From contig JANPIN010000064.1 in the NCBI GenBank assembly GCA_031425035.1, forward strand, positions 25,055 to 89,054: a stretch of DNA of 64,000 bases. The letters run 5' to 3'. Positions within the stretch are counted from its first letter, which is position 1. The number at the start of each line of letters is the position of its first letter. Source of the DNA: M3007 sp031425035. GTDB lineage: Bacteria; Bacteroidota; Bacteroidia; Chitinophagales; Saprospiraceae. Shown piece by piece: positions 52,867 to 60,814 of this stretch. Under the pieces are notes generated by a model. The model was given only the letters and a program-made list of their open reading frames with translations, was not told where the DNA came from and made no database searches. A program made the position numbers and the translations under genes.

Positions 52867-54333
52867 ATGGAAGACAAAAAGAGCCACGTTTTTGAATGGT
52901 CGCCTGTTGGATTACTGCTTTTTGAAGCAACGCACAGTCAATCCGAAGTGCCTGCCGATTGGGTCTGCAAGTTGGCAAACGGTACCGCCTGCAACCTGCT
53001 CGGTAAGTTGCCGCTGGATGGAATGACCCTCGATGGGTTGTTTCCCAACAACATAGCGGCCAGCCTGGCGGATGCTATGGTATCCAACCCGGCCAGTGAT
53101 TCCGTTGATTTTTTCGTGAGTGCCGCCGGTAAATGGCTTTTGGCCAGTGGAAACCGGGTGGATAAAGAACTGACGGTGGTCCTCACCGACATCACCCGTC
53201 AGAAAGAAGCTGCTTTTGCCGATAACCGGATGAAGCGGCTGTACCAATCGCTCACGCTAAGTCTGGCGGATCATGAGATCATTATATTCGATAAAAATCT
53301 GAACGTTATCCTCACGGAAGGGCAGCCTCGTTTTGTACGTTTCAACATGGAAGGCGAACTGAACGGCCGTAATCTGCCTACTTTGTTTGAACAGAACGGT
53401 TTCTCGTTTTTGGGCGATCACGTTACGCATATTTTTGGGAACGGCAGCCAGGAACTGGAGCAGGAGATCAACGGCAAATTTTTCAAAGCCAAGGTATATG
53501 CAGATGCGCATGATGACGAAGGCCAGGAAAATATGGTGGGCGTCCTGTTGCTCAAAGACGTCTCGGAACTGAACCAAAAGCAAAAGGAAATCGAACTGCG
53601 CGTCGAGCAGCTGGACCGCTCGAATCAGGAACTGGAGCGTTTTGCCTACGTCGCTTCCCATGACCTGCAGGAACCGCTGCGTAAGATCCAGTCTTTCGGC
53701 GACCGTTTAATGACCAAGTTCCAGCACGTGCTGGGCGATGAAGGGCAGATGTACATCACCCGCATGAGCGATGCCGCCAAACGTATGGAGCGGCTACTGG
53801 ACGATCTTTTACTCTTTTCCAGAGCGACCCGCCTGGAAACGGCCTTTCAACCAACCGATCTGCAACAGGCCCTCCAGGAAGTGCTGCATGACCTTGACCG
53901 TAATACCCAGCATGCGCAGATTTCCATCCCGGATAACCTGCCGGTGATCGATGCGGTCTCCAGTCAGATGCGCCAGTTGTTCCAGAATATTTTAAACAAC
54001 GCCTTTAAATTTGTCAAGCCTGGCCAACCGCCAGTCGTCCGGATAGTTTGCCGGCATGTGACCGGCGTGTTGCTGCCTGACTATAGTCTTTCACCGCAAA
54101 AGGCCTATTGTGTGATCGAGTTTACCGATGAAGGCATTGGTTTTGAACAGGATAATGCCGAGCGCATTTTTAACATATTTCAAAGGCTGCATGGCCGGTC
54201 GGAATACAGCGGTTCGGGCATTGGCCTGGCCATTTGCAAGAAAATAGTTGCCAACCACGGCGGTGTCATTTCTGCCCGTAGTCGTATGAACGAAGGCGCC
54301 ACTTTTACGATCGTACTACCGTTCCAACACTAA
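52867..54333 (+). CDS. Cytoplasmic PAS-type sensor histidine kinase
   Basis: 488 residues without membrane segments. Two weakly conserved PAS-like units lie in the first 240 residues, then a coiled coil, then the H-box RFAYVASHDLQEPLRKIQSF (H265) of the phytochrome/PAS kinase type. The N-box is LFQNILNNAFKFVKPG, the G1 box DEGIGFEQDNAERIFNIFQRLHGRSEY and the G2 box GSGIGLAICKKIV. It should sense a soluble or redox signal and phosphorylate the NtrC-type regulator or another receiver. It is 116 bp after that regulator; the gap holds no clear promoter. Confidence 0.93.
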   Translation: MEDKKSHVFEWSPVGLLLFEATHSQSEVPADWVCKLANGTACNLLGKLPLDGMTLDGLFPNNIAASLADAMVSNPASDSVDFFVSAAGKWLLASGNRVDKELTVVLTDITRQKEAAFADNRMKRLYQSLTLSLADHEIIIFDKNLNVILTEGQPRFVRFNMEGELNGRNLPTLFEQNGFSFLGDHVTHIFGNGSQELEQEINGKFFKAKVYADAHDDEGQENMVGVLLLKDVSELNQKQKEIELRVEQLDRSNQELERFAYVASHDLQEPLRKIQSFGDRLMTKFQHVLGDEGQMYITRMSDAAKRMERLLDDLLLFSRATRLETAFQPTDLQQALQEVLHDLDRNTQHAQISIPDNLPVIDAVSSQMRQLFQNILNNAFKFVKPGQPPVVRIVCRHVTGVLLPDYSLSPQKAYCVIEFTDEGIGFEQDNAERIFNIFQRLHGRSEYSGSGIGLAICKKIVANHGGVISARSRMNEGATFTIVLPFQH

Positions 54334-54373
54334 TGATCACCTGGGTATCCGGTGATGTTTTAAGCTTAGCAAT

Positions 54374-55807
54374 ATGAAATCTATTTCCGTACTCCTGGTC
54401 GATGATGATGAAGATGATTACTACCTGACCAAAGCATGTTTGGATGACATTGTTGATCAAAAATTTGAGGTTACCTGGGCTTCCAGTTATGAAAAGGCCC
54501 GCCTTCAACTGGCTGAACGACATTTCGATATTTGTTTCTTCGACTATTTACTAGGCGCCCGAACCGGGCTGGATCTACTGCGCACGGCACAGGACCTGCG
54601 GGTACAAACCCCCATCATTCTACTGACCGGACGTGGCGATACCGGCGTGGCGATGAAAGCCCTGGTACTGGGCGGCACCGATTACCTGGTGAAACGCGAT
54701 CTGGAGCCGGAAAAATTGAGCCGAAGCATTCGGTATGCCATTCAGCACACGGCAACTTTAAAGCAGCTAAAGGATAATGAGGAAAAATACCGCGGGCTTT
54801 TCGAGGGTTCTGTGGATGCTATTTGCCTGCTGAATGCCCAGGGCCAATTTACCGACGTCAATGCCGCCGCCACCCGCTTGCTGGGGTACTCCAAGGCGGA
54901 ATTTCTAACCAAAAACATCACCGACCTTTTTGAAGAGGATAAACATAAAGCCCTGTTTGCCAATCGTATTGTGGCCGGCGAAAACATCCGTGATTTTGAG
55001 ACAGAATTAACGGCAGCCGACGGAGAAAGCCGCTACTGCATCATCGCCTGCACCAGCCACCGGTTGCCGGGCGGCCGGGAGACCATCTTCTACCAGGGCA
55101 TCCTGCATGATATTACCCGCCGCAAAAAGGCCGAGCAGGACCTGGTAATTGCCGATAAAATGGCCGCCGCCGGCCGTCTGTTGCGTATGCTGGGCCATGA
55201 AATTCGTAATCCGCTTACGAATATTGATCTGGCTGTCAATCAGTTAGTGGCAGATAATCTCAATTTTGAACTGAATGATCTGATCGAAATTATTCAGCGT
55301 AACAGCAAACGCATTGGCCAACTGCTCACCGATCTGCTACAGGCGGCCAATCCGGGACGTATGCAGGTGGAGCCCTGTGATCCCGCTCAACTCCTCGACG
55401 AGACGTTGATCCTGGCGGCAGATCGGATCGCCCTGAAAAATATACAGGTGGAGAAAGACTATGCAACCGGTCTGAAACCCGTGCAGGTCGATCCCGATAA
55501 AATGAAAATCGCCCTGCTCAACATTATTATTAATGCCGTCGAAATTATGGAGCCTAATGTAGGCACCCTCCAGCTGACTATTCGCCCGACCCCGGAAGGC
55601 TGCCGCGTTTTGATCCGGGATAATGGTCCCGGCATATCGGATGAACACCGTTCCAAGCTTTTCGACCCTTATTTTTCACGCAAATTCAACGGCATGGGCC
55701 TGGGCCTGGCCAGTACCCTGAGCATCATACAGTTACATGGCGGGCGCATCGAAGTTGATTCCGAGCTGGGCCAGGGCGCCGCATTTGAAGTGTGGTTGAA
55801 CGCTTAA
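54374..55807 (+). CDS. Response regulator-PAS-histidine kinase hybrid
   Basis: 477 residues with an N-terminal receiver (D57 in CFFDYLLGA, K near YLVKRDLEPEKL), a PAS domain (GLFEGSVDAICLLNAQGQFTDVNAAATRLLGYSKAEFL, about 142-180, with PAC-like ending FYQGILHDITRRKKAEQ), and a C-terminal kinase of the HisKA group (GHEIRNPLTNIDLAVNQL, H275). N-box MKIALLNIIINAVEIM, G1 DNGPGISDEHRSKLFDPYFSRK and G2 GMGLGLASTLSIIQ follow. The receiver at the front probably tunes the kinase. It may take phosphate from the preceding kinase in a relay. Confidence 0.93.
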   Translation: MKSISVLLVDDDEDDYYLTKACLDDIVDQKFEVTWASSYEKARLQLAERHFDICFFDYLLGARTGLDLLRTAQDLRVQTPIILLTGRGDTGVAMKALVLGGTDYLVKRDLEPEKLSRSIRYAIQHTATLKQLKDNEEKYRGLFEGSVDAICLLNAQGQFTDVNAAATRLLGYSKAEFLTKNITDLFEEDKHKALFANRIVAGENIRDFETELTAADGESRYCIIACTSHRLPGGRETIFYQGILHDITRRKKAEQDLVIADKMAAAGRLLRMLGHEIRNPLTNIDLAVNQLVADNLNFELNDLIEIIQRNSKRIGQLLTDLLQAANPGRMQVEPCDPAQLLDETLILAADRIALKNIQVEKDYATGLKPVQVDPDKMKIALLNIIINAVEIMEPNVGTLQLTIRPTPEGCRVLIRDNGPGISDEHRSKLFDPYFSRKFNGMGLGLASTLSIIQLHGGRIEVDSELGQGAAFEVWLNA

Positions 55808-55905
55808 TAGGTCCATTTGCAACTTCATTGTTAAAATAAGGGGCTCCACCTCGTATTTTTCCCACTCTTGCCCAGTATGTAGAAAAAATACCAAGCCTTT
55901 TTCTT

Positions 55906-55940
55906 ACGGGTCGTCTTCACCAAGACGGCCCGTCTTTTTT
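55906..55940 (+). terminator. Rho-independent terminator after the kinase operon
   Basis: ACGGG-T-CGTCTT (55906-55917) pairs with AAGACG-G-CCCGT (55922-55933), around a 4-nt loop with one internal T/G position, followed by a T-run to 55942. Confidence 0.9.
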
Positions 55941-55993
55941 TGCAATATCTAAAACAAACACTCACCATTTCTCTCAAAAACAAAAACACAATT

Positions 55994-56194
55994 ATGGAAA
56001 AGCAAGATTCTTCCAAAGACGAAAAACGCTCTTCCGGCTCTACGAGTGCCGGCACCAAAAAATCTACTTCTACAGGTAGTAAAAGCGGCTCCACCAGCGC
56101 CAAGAGTACCAGCAAAACCAGCAAGGACGATGATGACAGCAAAAGCTCATCCCGTTCCGGCAGCTCAAAAAGCGGTGGTAAAACGAGCAAGTAA
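55994..56194 (+). CDS. Small Ser/Lys/Thr-rich low-complexity protein
   Basis: 66 residues from the ATG at 55994: KSTSTGSKSGSTSAKSTSKT and DDDDSKSSSRSGSSKSGGKTSK. It is basic and predicted disordered, with no fold. Such proteins turn up in stress or desiccation clusters and near DNA, but no specific role can be claimed. It has terminators just before and after, so it is transcribed alone. Its acidic counterpart follows at 56287. Confidence 0.65.
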   Translation: MEKQDSSKDEKRSSGSTSAGTKKSTSTGSKSGSTSAKSTSKTSKDDDDSKSSSRSGSSKSGGKTSK

Positions 56195-56215
56195 TTAGTT
56201 TCCCCAAAAATCAGG

Positions 56216-56249
56216 AAGGGTAGGATCATTTGATTCTATCCTTCTTTTT
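56216..56249 (+). terminator. Rho-independent terminator after the Ser/Lys-rich gene
   Basis: AAGGGTAGGATC (56216-56227) pairs with GATTCTATCCTT (56232-56243) with two G-U pairs, loop ATTT, followed by CTTTTT. Confidence 0.75.
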
Positions 56250-56286
56250 CCCTCATTAAACTTTTCTCACTTATAAATAAAACGCC

Positions 56287-56715
56287 ATGGAAAATTACAA
56301 TCAATCTTCTCGCAAAGATGAAAACCGGCAATCAGGTACTACCCCTCAGCAGTCGGGGAACCAGGATAACCGGGATCAGCGTATGCAAAATGATGACAAC
56401 CAAAGCGATATGATCGATAACGATACCCGCTATGGTACGGACCAGCGTTCTTCCAATCTGATAGACAGCGATCGTAACTATAGCGAAGGCTCCAGCCAGC
56501 GCCCTAATCAATACAGCAACAGTATGAGTCCCGGCGATATGGAAGACGATATGGATGACGACGATATGAGCGTCACCGATACGGAAGATATGGACATGGA
56601 AGATGACATGGACGACGATATAACCATGGATACGGATTCCGAAGATGATTCGGAACAGGATTCTTCCGCATCGCGCCGTAGTGGCAATGACTTCGATATG
56701 CGCAGTACTTTCTAA
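56287..56715 (+). CDS. Acidic low-complexity protein, Asp/Asn/Met-rich
   Basis: 142 residues. The N-terminal half is Gln/Asn/Asp-rich (NQDNRDQRMQNDDNQSDMIDND). The C-terminal half is a run of Asp/Met/Glu (MEDDMDDDDMSVTDTEDMDMEDDMDDD). It is very acidic and surely disordered; Ca2+ or polyamine binding, or pairing with the basic neighbour, are only guesses. The frame is intact, has a good ATG, and codon use fits nearby genes. It ends 17 bp before the MITE-like element. Confidence 0.65.
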   Translation: MENYNQSSRKDENRQSGTTPQQSGNQDNRDQRMQNDDNQSDMIDNDTRYGTDQRSSNLIDSDRNYSEGSSQRPNQYSNSMSPGDMEDDMDDDDMSVTDTEDMDMEDDMDDDITMDTDSEDDSEQDSSASRRSGNDFDMRSTF

Positions 56716-56732
56716 GGTACGCAACCAGGCAT

Positions 56733-56960
56733 AACATGCGTCATCCCGGATTTTAGATGATTTCCTTTAGAAAGCCTGGCGCTTGATGAAATTAGCGAAG
56801 GTCTCCGGTGATCACGCACACGCAACACGATGGTAACGCGGATTTGGCGGATAAAAACGGATTTACATGGATTTTAATTCCGTGTAAATCCGCCAAATCC
56901 GTTGATTCCGCGTTGCCATCGTGCTACGTGTGCTTCACAAAATCCGGGATGATTCATGTT
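56733..56960 (+). mobile_element. MITE-like palindromic element, copy 2
   Basis: 228 bp with terminal inverted repeats: AACATGCGTCATCCCGGATTTT (56733-56754) against AAAATCCGGGATGATTCATGTT (56939-56960), identical except at two positions. The core 56816-56933 is itself an imperfect palindrome with outer arms GCACACG and CGTGTGC, and inner AACGCGGA/TCCGCGTT units. A one-sided arm of about 60 bp (56755-56815) gives it direction. It aligns along its length with the reverse complement of 13525-13750. No coding capacity was found. It separates the acidic-protein gene from the PPOX gene. Confidence 0.78.
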
Positions 56961-57014
56961 TACGCTGGACCCGCATGTAGTTTACTTCCTTTAGCCACAT
57001 AAACATAAAATATT

Positions 57015-57527
57015 ATGAGTGACGTTCAGAATCTGACGCAGGATAATGCCATTAAAAAAATGCAGGAAATAACGGAAGACGCACCGATCGCTATGTTGTG
57101 TACCAACCTGAGCGGTATGCCCTTTTCGACCTGCCCAATGTCGACCCAAAAGGTGGACGACGAAGGACTGATCTGGTTTTTAACGGGCGCCGATAGTCAG
57201 CATAGCCGGGAAATCGAGGCCGATCCACGTGTACAGCTTATTTATGCCAATACCGGCGACTATGCCTACCTCACCATCTATGGATCCGCTGAACTGCTCC
57301 AGGACCAGGCCATCATTGATAAACTCTGGACACCCATGGCCAAGGTCTGGTTCCAGGAAGGCAAGGATGACCCGAATCTTCGTGTTTTGAAAATACGGCC
57401 GGAGCAAGGCTTTTACTGGGATACCAAAAACGGCCGGACTGTGTCTTTTTTGAAAATGATTACTGCCCTGGCTACCGGCAAAACGATGGATGGTGGTGTG
57501 CAAGGCAACCTGTCCATTTCGAATTAG
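57015..57527 (+). CDS. Pyridoxamine 5'-phosphate oxidase-fold flavoprotein (general stress protein 26-like)
   Basis: 170 residues of a split-barrel FMN-binding domain. AMLCTNLSGMPFSTCPMSTQKVDDEGLIWFLTGADSQHSREIEADPRVQLIYANTG is typical of the general stress protein 26 group. These proteins bind flavin but lack the vitamin B6 oxidase partner sites, and some reduce or bind deazaflavins. Expressed in stress clusters in other bacteria, it fits the genes that follow: sigma factor, DUF2383, TspO-like, BrkB. Exact substrate unknown. Confidence 0.85.
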   Translation: MSDVQNLTQDNAIKKMQEITEDAPIAMLCTNLSGMPFSTCPMSTQKVDDEGLIWFLTGADSQHSREIEADPRVQLIYANTGDYAYLTIYGSAELLQDQAIIDKLWTPMAKVWFQEGKDDPNLRVLKIRPEQGFYWDTKNGRTVSFLKMITALATGKTMDGGVQGNLSISN

Positions 57528-57638
57528 GGCTGGCACAGGTTTTTAGTAAGTCTATTGTTCAACATTTAATCGCGCATATTCCTTATCCCGGAACCACCAA
57601 TTAACCGAATTCTACAATCAGAACATCAAGGATAAGAT

Positions 57639-58202
57639 ATGGACGATATTTTTGTTAAACGCTTCCAACAAGGTGATTCAGCATTTATTGGCGAACTGTA
57701 TGAGGCTTATGGCCCGGCATTATTCAATATTATACTGCGGATTGTACGCTCCGAGGAGCTGGCTGAGCAGGTGTTACAGGACACCTTTGTCAAGATCTGG
57801 CGGTATGGAGGGTCATTTGATGCCTCTAAAGGCCGGCTTTTCACCTGGCTGCTTAATATAGCCCGCAATACGGCCATCGATGCCACGCGTACGACGCAAT
57901 ACCGCCATTATACGGTTACCGATGATATTACGACCATGTCTTATACCCTCCACACGGAACCTCTACACGTGGATGGCCTAGATGTACGCGAAATAGCCGG
58001 ACGGCTGAACGAAAAATATTATCGCCTGGTGGATCTGGTTTATTTTCAAGGATTTAGTCAGCAGGAAGCGGCAGAGGAAGTAGGCATTCCTTTGGGGACA
58101 TTGAAAACCCGCTTGCGACAGGCTATGTTATTACTCCGTCGTCGTTTTAGTGAGCACATTAGCGGCGATATGGCCTTTGCCGGTGGGGGAGCGGCGGCCT
58201 GA
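57639..58202 (+). CDS. ECF sigma factor
   Basis: 187 residues. Region 2 is FVKRFQQGDSAFIGELYEAYGPALFNIILRIV to TFVKIWRYGGSFDASKGRLFTWLLNIARNTAIDATRT, region 4 is LVDLVYFQGFSQQEAAEEVGIPLGTLKTRLRQAMLLLRRR. The order and length are those of SigK-like ECF factors of Bacteroidota. An anti-sigma gene should follow, but the next gene is a DUF2383 protein, so its control is unclear. A Gly/Ala tail (GGGAAA) ends it. It may drive the surrounding stress cluster. Confidence 0.92.
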   Translation: MDDIFVKRFQQGDSAFIGELYEAYGPALFNIILRIVRSEELAEQVLQDTFVKIWRYGGSFDASKGRLFTWLLNIARNTAIDATRTTQYRHYTVTDDITTMSYTLHTEPLHVDGLDVREIAGRLNEKYYRLVDLVYFQGFSQQEAAEEVGIPLGTLKTRLRQAMLLLRRRFSEHISGDMAFAGGGAAA

Positions 58203-58354
58203 TGAACAACCGCTTAAAAGATGAGCGTGTTTTCCCGGATTGGGACGGATTTTCCCCAGCCAGGAAGTAGTTAGCTGACTGTCTGGATGGCTTGATTTTT
58301 TTTCTTCATATTGTGAGGGACAACTCAATTGCAAACACTAAAAAAACAATCATT
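58203..58354. other. Intergenic, nothing recognised
   Basis: About 150 bp before the DUF2383 gene, ending in an A/T-rich run. No exact -7 element, hairpin or small frame was found that I could support. Confidence 0.4.
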
Positions 58355-58831
58355 ATGGAAATGAATGAAAGAAATGACGATTTGATCGACGTTCTCAATG
58401 ACCTGGTGAACATCAATTATGACCGTGTATATGGTTATGAGCGCGCCATGGGGGACCTCGAAGAAAAAGACGTTGACCTCAAAGCCGTTTTCAGTAAGTA
58501 TGCTGATCAGAGCCGCAAGTATGTGAGCTACTGGCAGCAAACGGTCCGCTCACTGGGTGGCGAACCGGCTACTGACTCTACCATTCGTGGTAAATTATTC
58601 CGTGTCTGGATGGATTTCAAGGCTACGCTGTCCGGTAAAGACCGCAAAGCCGTGCTGGATTCCTGCGAATTCGGAGAAGATGCCGCCCAACGCGAATATG
58701 CGGAAGCACTGGAAACGAATGAACACCTGCCGGACAATATTCGTCAAGCCATTGCCGAACAGAAGTCCGAACTTAAGGCTGCCCACGACAGTATTCGGGA
58801 TGCCGCCAAAATGCAGGAAAGAATGCGATAA
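58355..58831 (+). CDS. DUF2383 / PA2169-family four-helix protein
   Basis: 158 residues from the ATG at 58355. Helices: DDLIDVLNDLVNINYDRVYGYERAM, DVDLKAVFSKYADQSRKYVSYWQQTVRSLGG, RVWMDFKATLSGKDRKAVLDSCEFGEDAAQREYAEALETNEHLPDNIRQAIAEQKSELKAAHDSIRDA. Glu and Asp pairs such as CEFGEDAAQREY resemble the ferritin-like arrangement used in this family. Members occur beside stress sigma factors and are thought to help against oxidative or osmotic stress. A terminator follows. Confidence 0.88.
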   Translation: MEMNERNDDLIDVLNDLVNINYDRVYGYERAMGDLEEKDVDLKAVFSKYADQSRKYVSYWQQTVRSLGGEPATDSTIRGKLFRVWMDFKATLSGKDRKAVLDSCEFGEDAAQREYAEALETNEHLPDNIRQAIAEQKSELKAAHDSIRDAAKMQERMR

Positions 58832-58860
58832 ATAATGCAGAAATTGCCACAGAAACCACT

Positions 58861-58898
58861 GTGCCGGAACGATGACCTTGTTTCCGGCACTTTTCTTT
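58861..58898 (+). terminator. Rho-independent terminator after the DUF2383 gene
   Basis: GTGCCGGAA (58861-58869) pairs with TTCCGGCAC (58882-58890), with an 11-12 nt loop, then TTTTCTTT. Confidence 0.9.
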
Positions 58899-58917
58899 AA
58901 CTGCCATTATTTCTGCT

Positions 58918-59784
58918 ATGAATCAGTCGTACGTCGTTACCGAGCCCAAACCTACCACCGTTCGCATACCTCTCATCCAGGTGGCCAATGTTGTTGTATT
59001 CCTGCTGACCGTTGCGTTCAATTACCTGTCGCAGACCATGCCCCTGAATAACCGCACCACAGGAGAATTGTCGGATAAATATCCAAACCTCTTTACGCCG
59101 GCGCCGGTTACGTTCTCTATTTGGGGGGTGATTTACCTGGCGCTTTTAGGTTTCGTTATCTGGCAGGTCTGGCCAATGCGCAACGCCCAGCGGGCCGACC
59201 AGCGCAACCAGGCGATCGCTACGCTCGGCTGGGATTTCGTGCTGCTTTGCGTTCTGAACATGGGCTGGCTGTTTTGCTGGCACTACGAAATGGTGACGGC
59301 CAGCGTACTGGTCATGCTGATCACCCTGGGTTTACTTATCCGGATGAATTACTTGATTTTCAGCGACATACCGCATACGACGGACAACCGCAATTTCCTG
59401 CAAATTCCTTTCGGCCTCTATCTGGGCTGGATTTCGGTGGCTACGGTAGCCAATATTACCGCCTGGCTGGTGGGCCGGCAGTGGACAGGTTTCGGCCTTT
59501 CCGAAAGCGTATGGACCATGATCATGATGGGGATAGCCGTGCTGCTGGCCGTCGTGGTTTTAATAAAATGGCGCAACATTCCTTATGCGCTGGCGGTGAG
59601 CTGGGCTTTACTGGGTGTGGCGCTCAAGCATCAGCAGATGTTTGGCGTGGCATTTTCTACCATTATACTGACGGCCTATGCAGGCCTGCTTATCCTGCTG
59701 CTGATTGCCGGCTCCCAGTTGCGCCGCTGGTGGAATGGCGCCCGGCTCAGCGACGTGCATAAGCCCATACCAACTGTTTATTAA
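58918..59784 (+). CDS. TspO/MBR-like tryptophan-rich sensory protein
   Basis: 288 residues with about 8 membrane segments, longer than the 160-residue TspO core, as in a branch of bacterial Trp-rich sensory proteins. Family marks are FTPAPVTFSIWGVIYLALLGFVIWQ and GLYLGWISVATVANITAWLVG, with Trp-rich helix ends. Such proteins bind porphyrin- or sterol-like ligands in the membrane. It precedes the BrkB-type gene by 19 bp. A role in stress sensing is consistent with its neighbours. Confidence 0.85.
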   Translation: MNQSYVVTEPKPTTVRIPLIQVANVVVFLLTVAFNYLSQTMPLNNRTTGELSDKYPNLFTPAPVTFSIWGVIYLALLGFVIWQVWPMRNAQRADQRNQAIATLGWDFVLLCVLNMGWLFCWHYEMVTASVLVMLITLGLLIRMNYLIFSDIPHTTDNRNFLQIPFGLYLGWISVATVANITAWLVGRQWTGFGLSESVWTMIMMGIAVLLAVVVLIKWRNIPYALAVSWALLGVALKHQQMFGVAFSTIILTAYAGLLILLLIAGSQLRRWWNGARLSDVHKPIPTVY

Positions 59785-59803
59785 GTCCATAATTTTCAAC
59801 GTC

Positions 59804-60787
59804 ATGCTCAGAAATACCTGGCAATATCTGGTTGATTTTTTTCAACTCCTGCGCCAATCTGCTATCGAGTTCAGTAATGATAACGCCCTGAAATTCAGCG
59901 CATCGCTTTCTTATTACACGCTTTTTTCGCTGGCCCCGATGTTGATCATCGTGCTTGCGGTCAGTTCGGTGTGGCTGGGGCAGGAAGCTGCGCAAGGTTA
60001 TTTATATAAACAATTTGAAGGCTTGCTGGGTACTGCCGGCGCTTTGCAGCTGCAGGAAATGATTAAGAATGCCCATGTTTCCGGTAGTACGCCCCTGGCG
60101 ACCGGCATTGGGGTGGCTACCTTGATTTTTGGCGCCACCGGCGTGTTTCTGGAAATTCAGGACTCGATCAACTCCATCTGGAGCCTCAAGGCTAAACCCA
60201 AACGCGGCTGGCTGAAGTTCATAAAAAATCGCCTGTTATCCTTTTCGCTAATCGTTGGGATTGGTTTTCTTTTGCTGGTTTCACTGGCCTTAAGCGCCAT
60301 GTTATCGGTCATTTACGAATACATAAACCGGCATTTCGGAGAGACCGCCTGGATCAGCTGGACCATTACCAATATCATTAATGTGGCCACCGTGGTGCTG
60401 CTTTTTGCGGTCGTTTTCAAGGTGCTACCCGATGCTACCCTGAAATGGCGGGATGTGATAATGGGCTCTTTATTCACGGCGTTTTTATTTCTGGGCGGTA
60501 AGTGGGCCATTAATTACTACTTAAGTCATTCGGCCAGTATTTCTGTGTACGGTGCGGCCGGTGCGGTGGTCCTCATTATCCTGTGGATCTATTATTCTTC
60601 GGCCATTCTTTACTTCGGCGCCGAGTTTACTAAGGTGTATGCCAATAAATATGGTGATAAGATCAGGCCAAATAATTTCGCCGTTTTTATCGAGAAAAAA
60701 GAAGTGGCGACTAAAGATGCGGCCGCCAGTTTATCTCCGGAAGTTAGAAAAGAATTGGGTAACGATTTAAAACCCATCATTGCTTGA
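59804..60787 (+). CDS. YihY/BrkB-family membrane protein
   Basis: 327 residues from the ATG at 59804; an upstream frame start lies inside the TspO-like gene. Typical family start AIEFSNDNALKFSASLSYYTLFSLAPMLIIVLAVSSVWLG, then TGIGVATLIFGATGVFLEIQDSINSIWSLKAKPKRGWLKF, and four to five more helices. The ending SASISVYGAAGAVVLIILWIYYSSAILYFGAEFTKVYANKYG is also characteristic. Inner-membrane protein of unresolved function; once named for resistance to serum in Bordetella. The C-terminal tail is charged. Confidence 0.92.
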   Translation: MLRNTWQYLVDFFQLLRQSAIEFSNDNALKFSASLSYYTLFSLAPMLIIVLAVSSVWLGQEAAQGYLYKQFEGLLGTAGALQLQEMIKNAHVSGSTPLATGIGVATLIFGATGVFLEIQDSINSIWSLKAKPKRGWLKFIKNRLLSFSLIVGIGFLLLVSLALSAMLSVIYEYINRHFGETAWISWTITNIINVATVVLLFAVVFKVLPDATLKWRDVIMGSLFTAFLFLGGKWAINYYLSHSASISVYGAAGAVVLIILWIYYSSAILYFGAEFTKVYANKYGDKIRPNNFAVFIEKKEVATKDAAASLSPEVRKELGNDLKPIIA

Positions 60788-60814
60788 AGATTAGATTAAA
60801 AACCAATTAATCAA

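Noticed and set aside
57534..57550. Sigma-54 -24/-12 promoter upstream of the ECF sigma gene (TGGCAC...)
   Set aside because: The -12 part reads TTTA rather than TTGC, so it does not fit the consensus.
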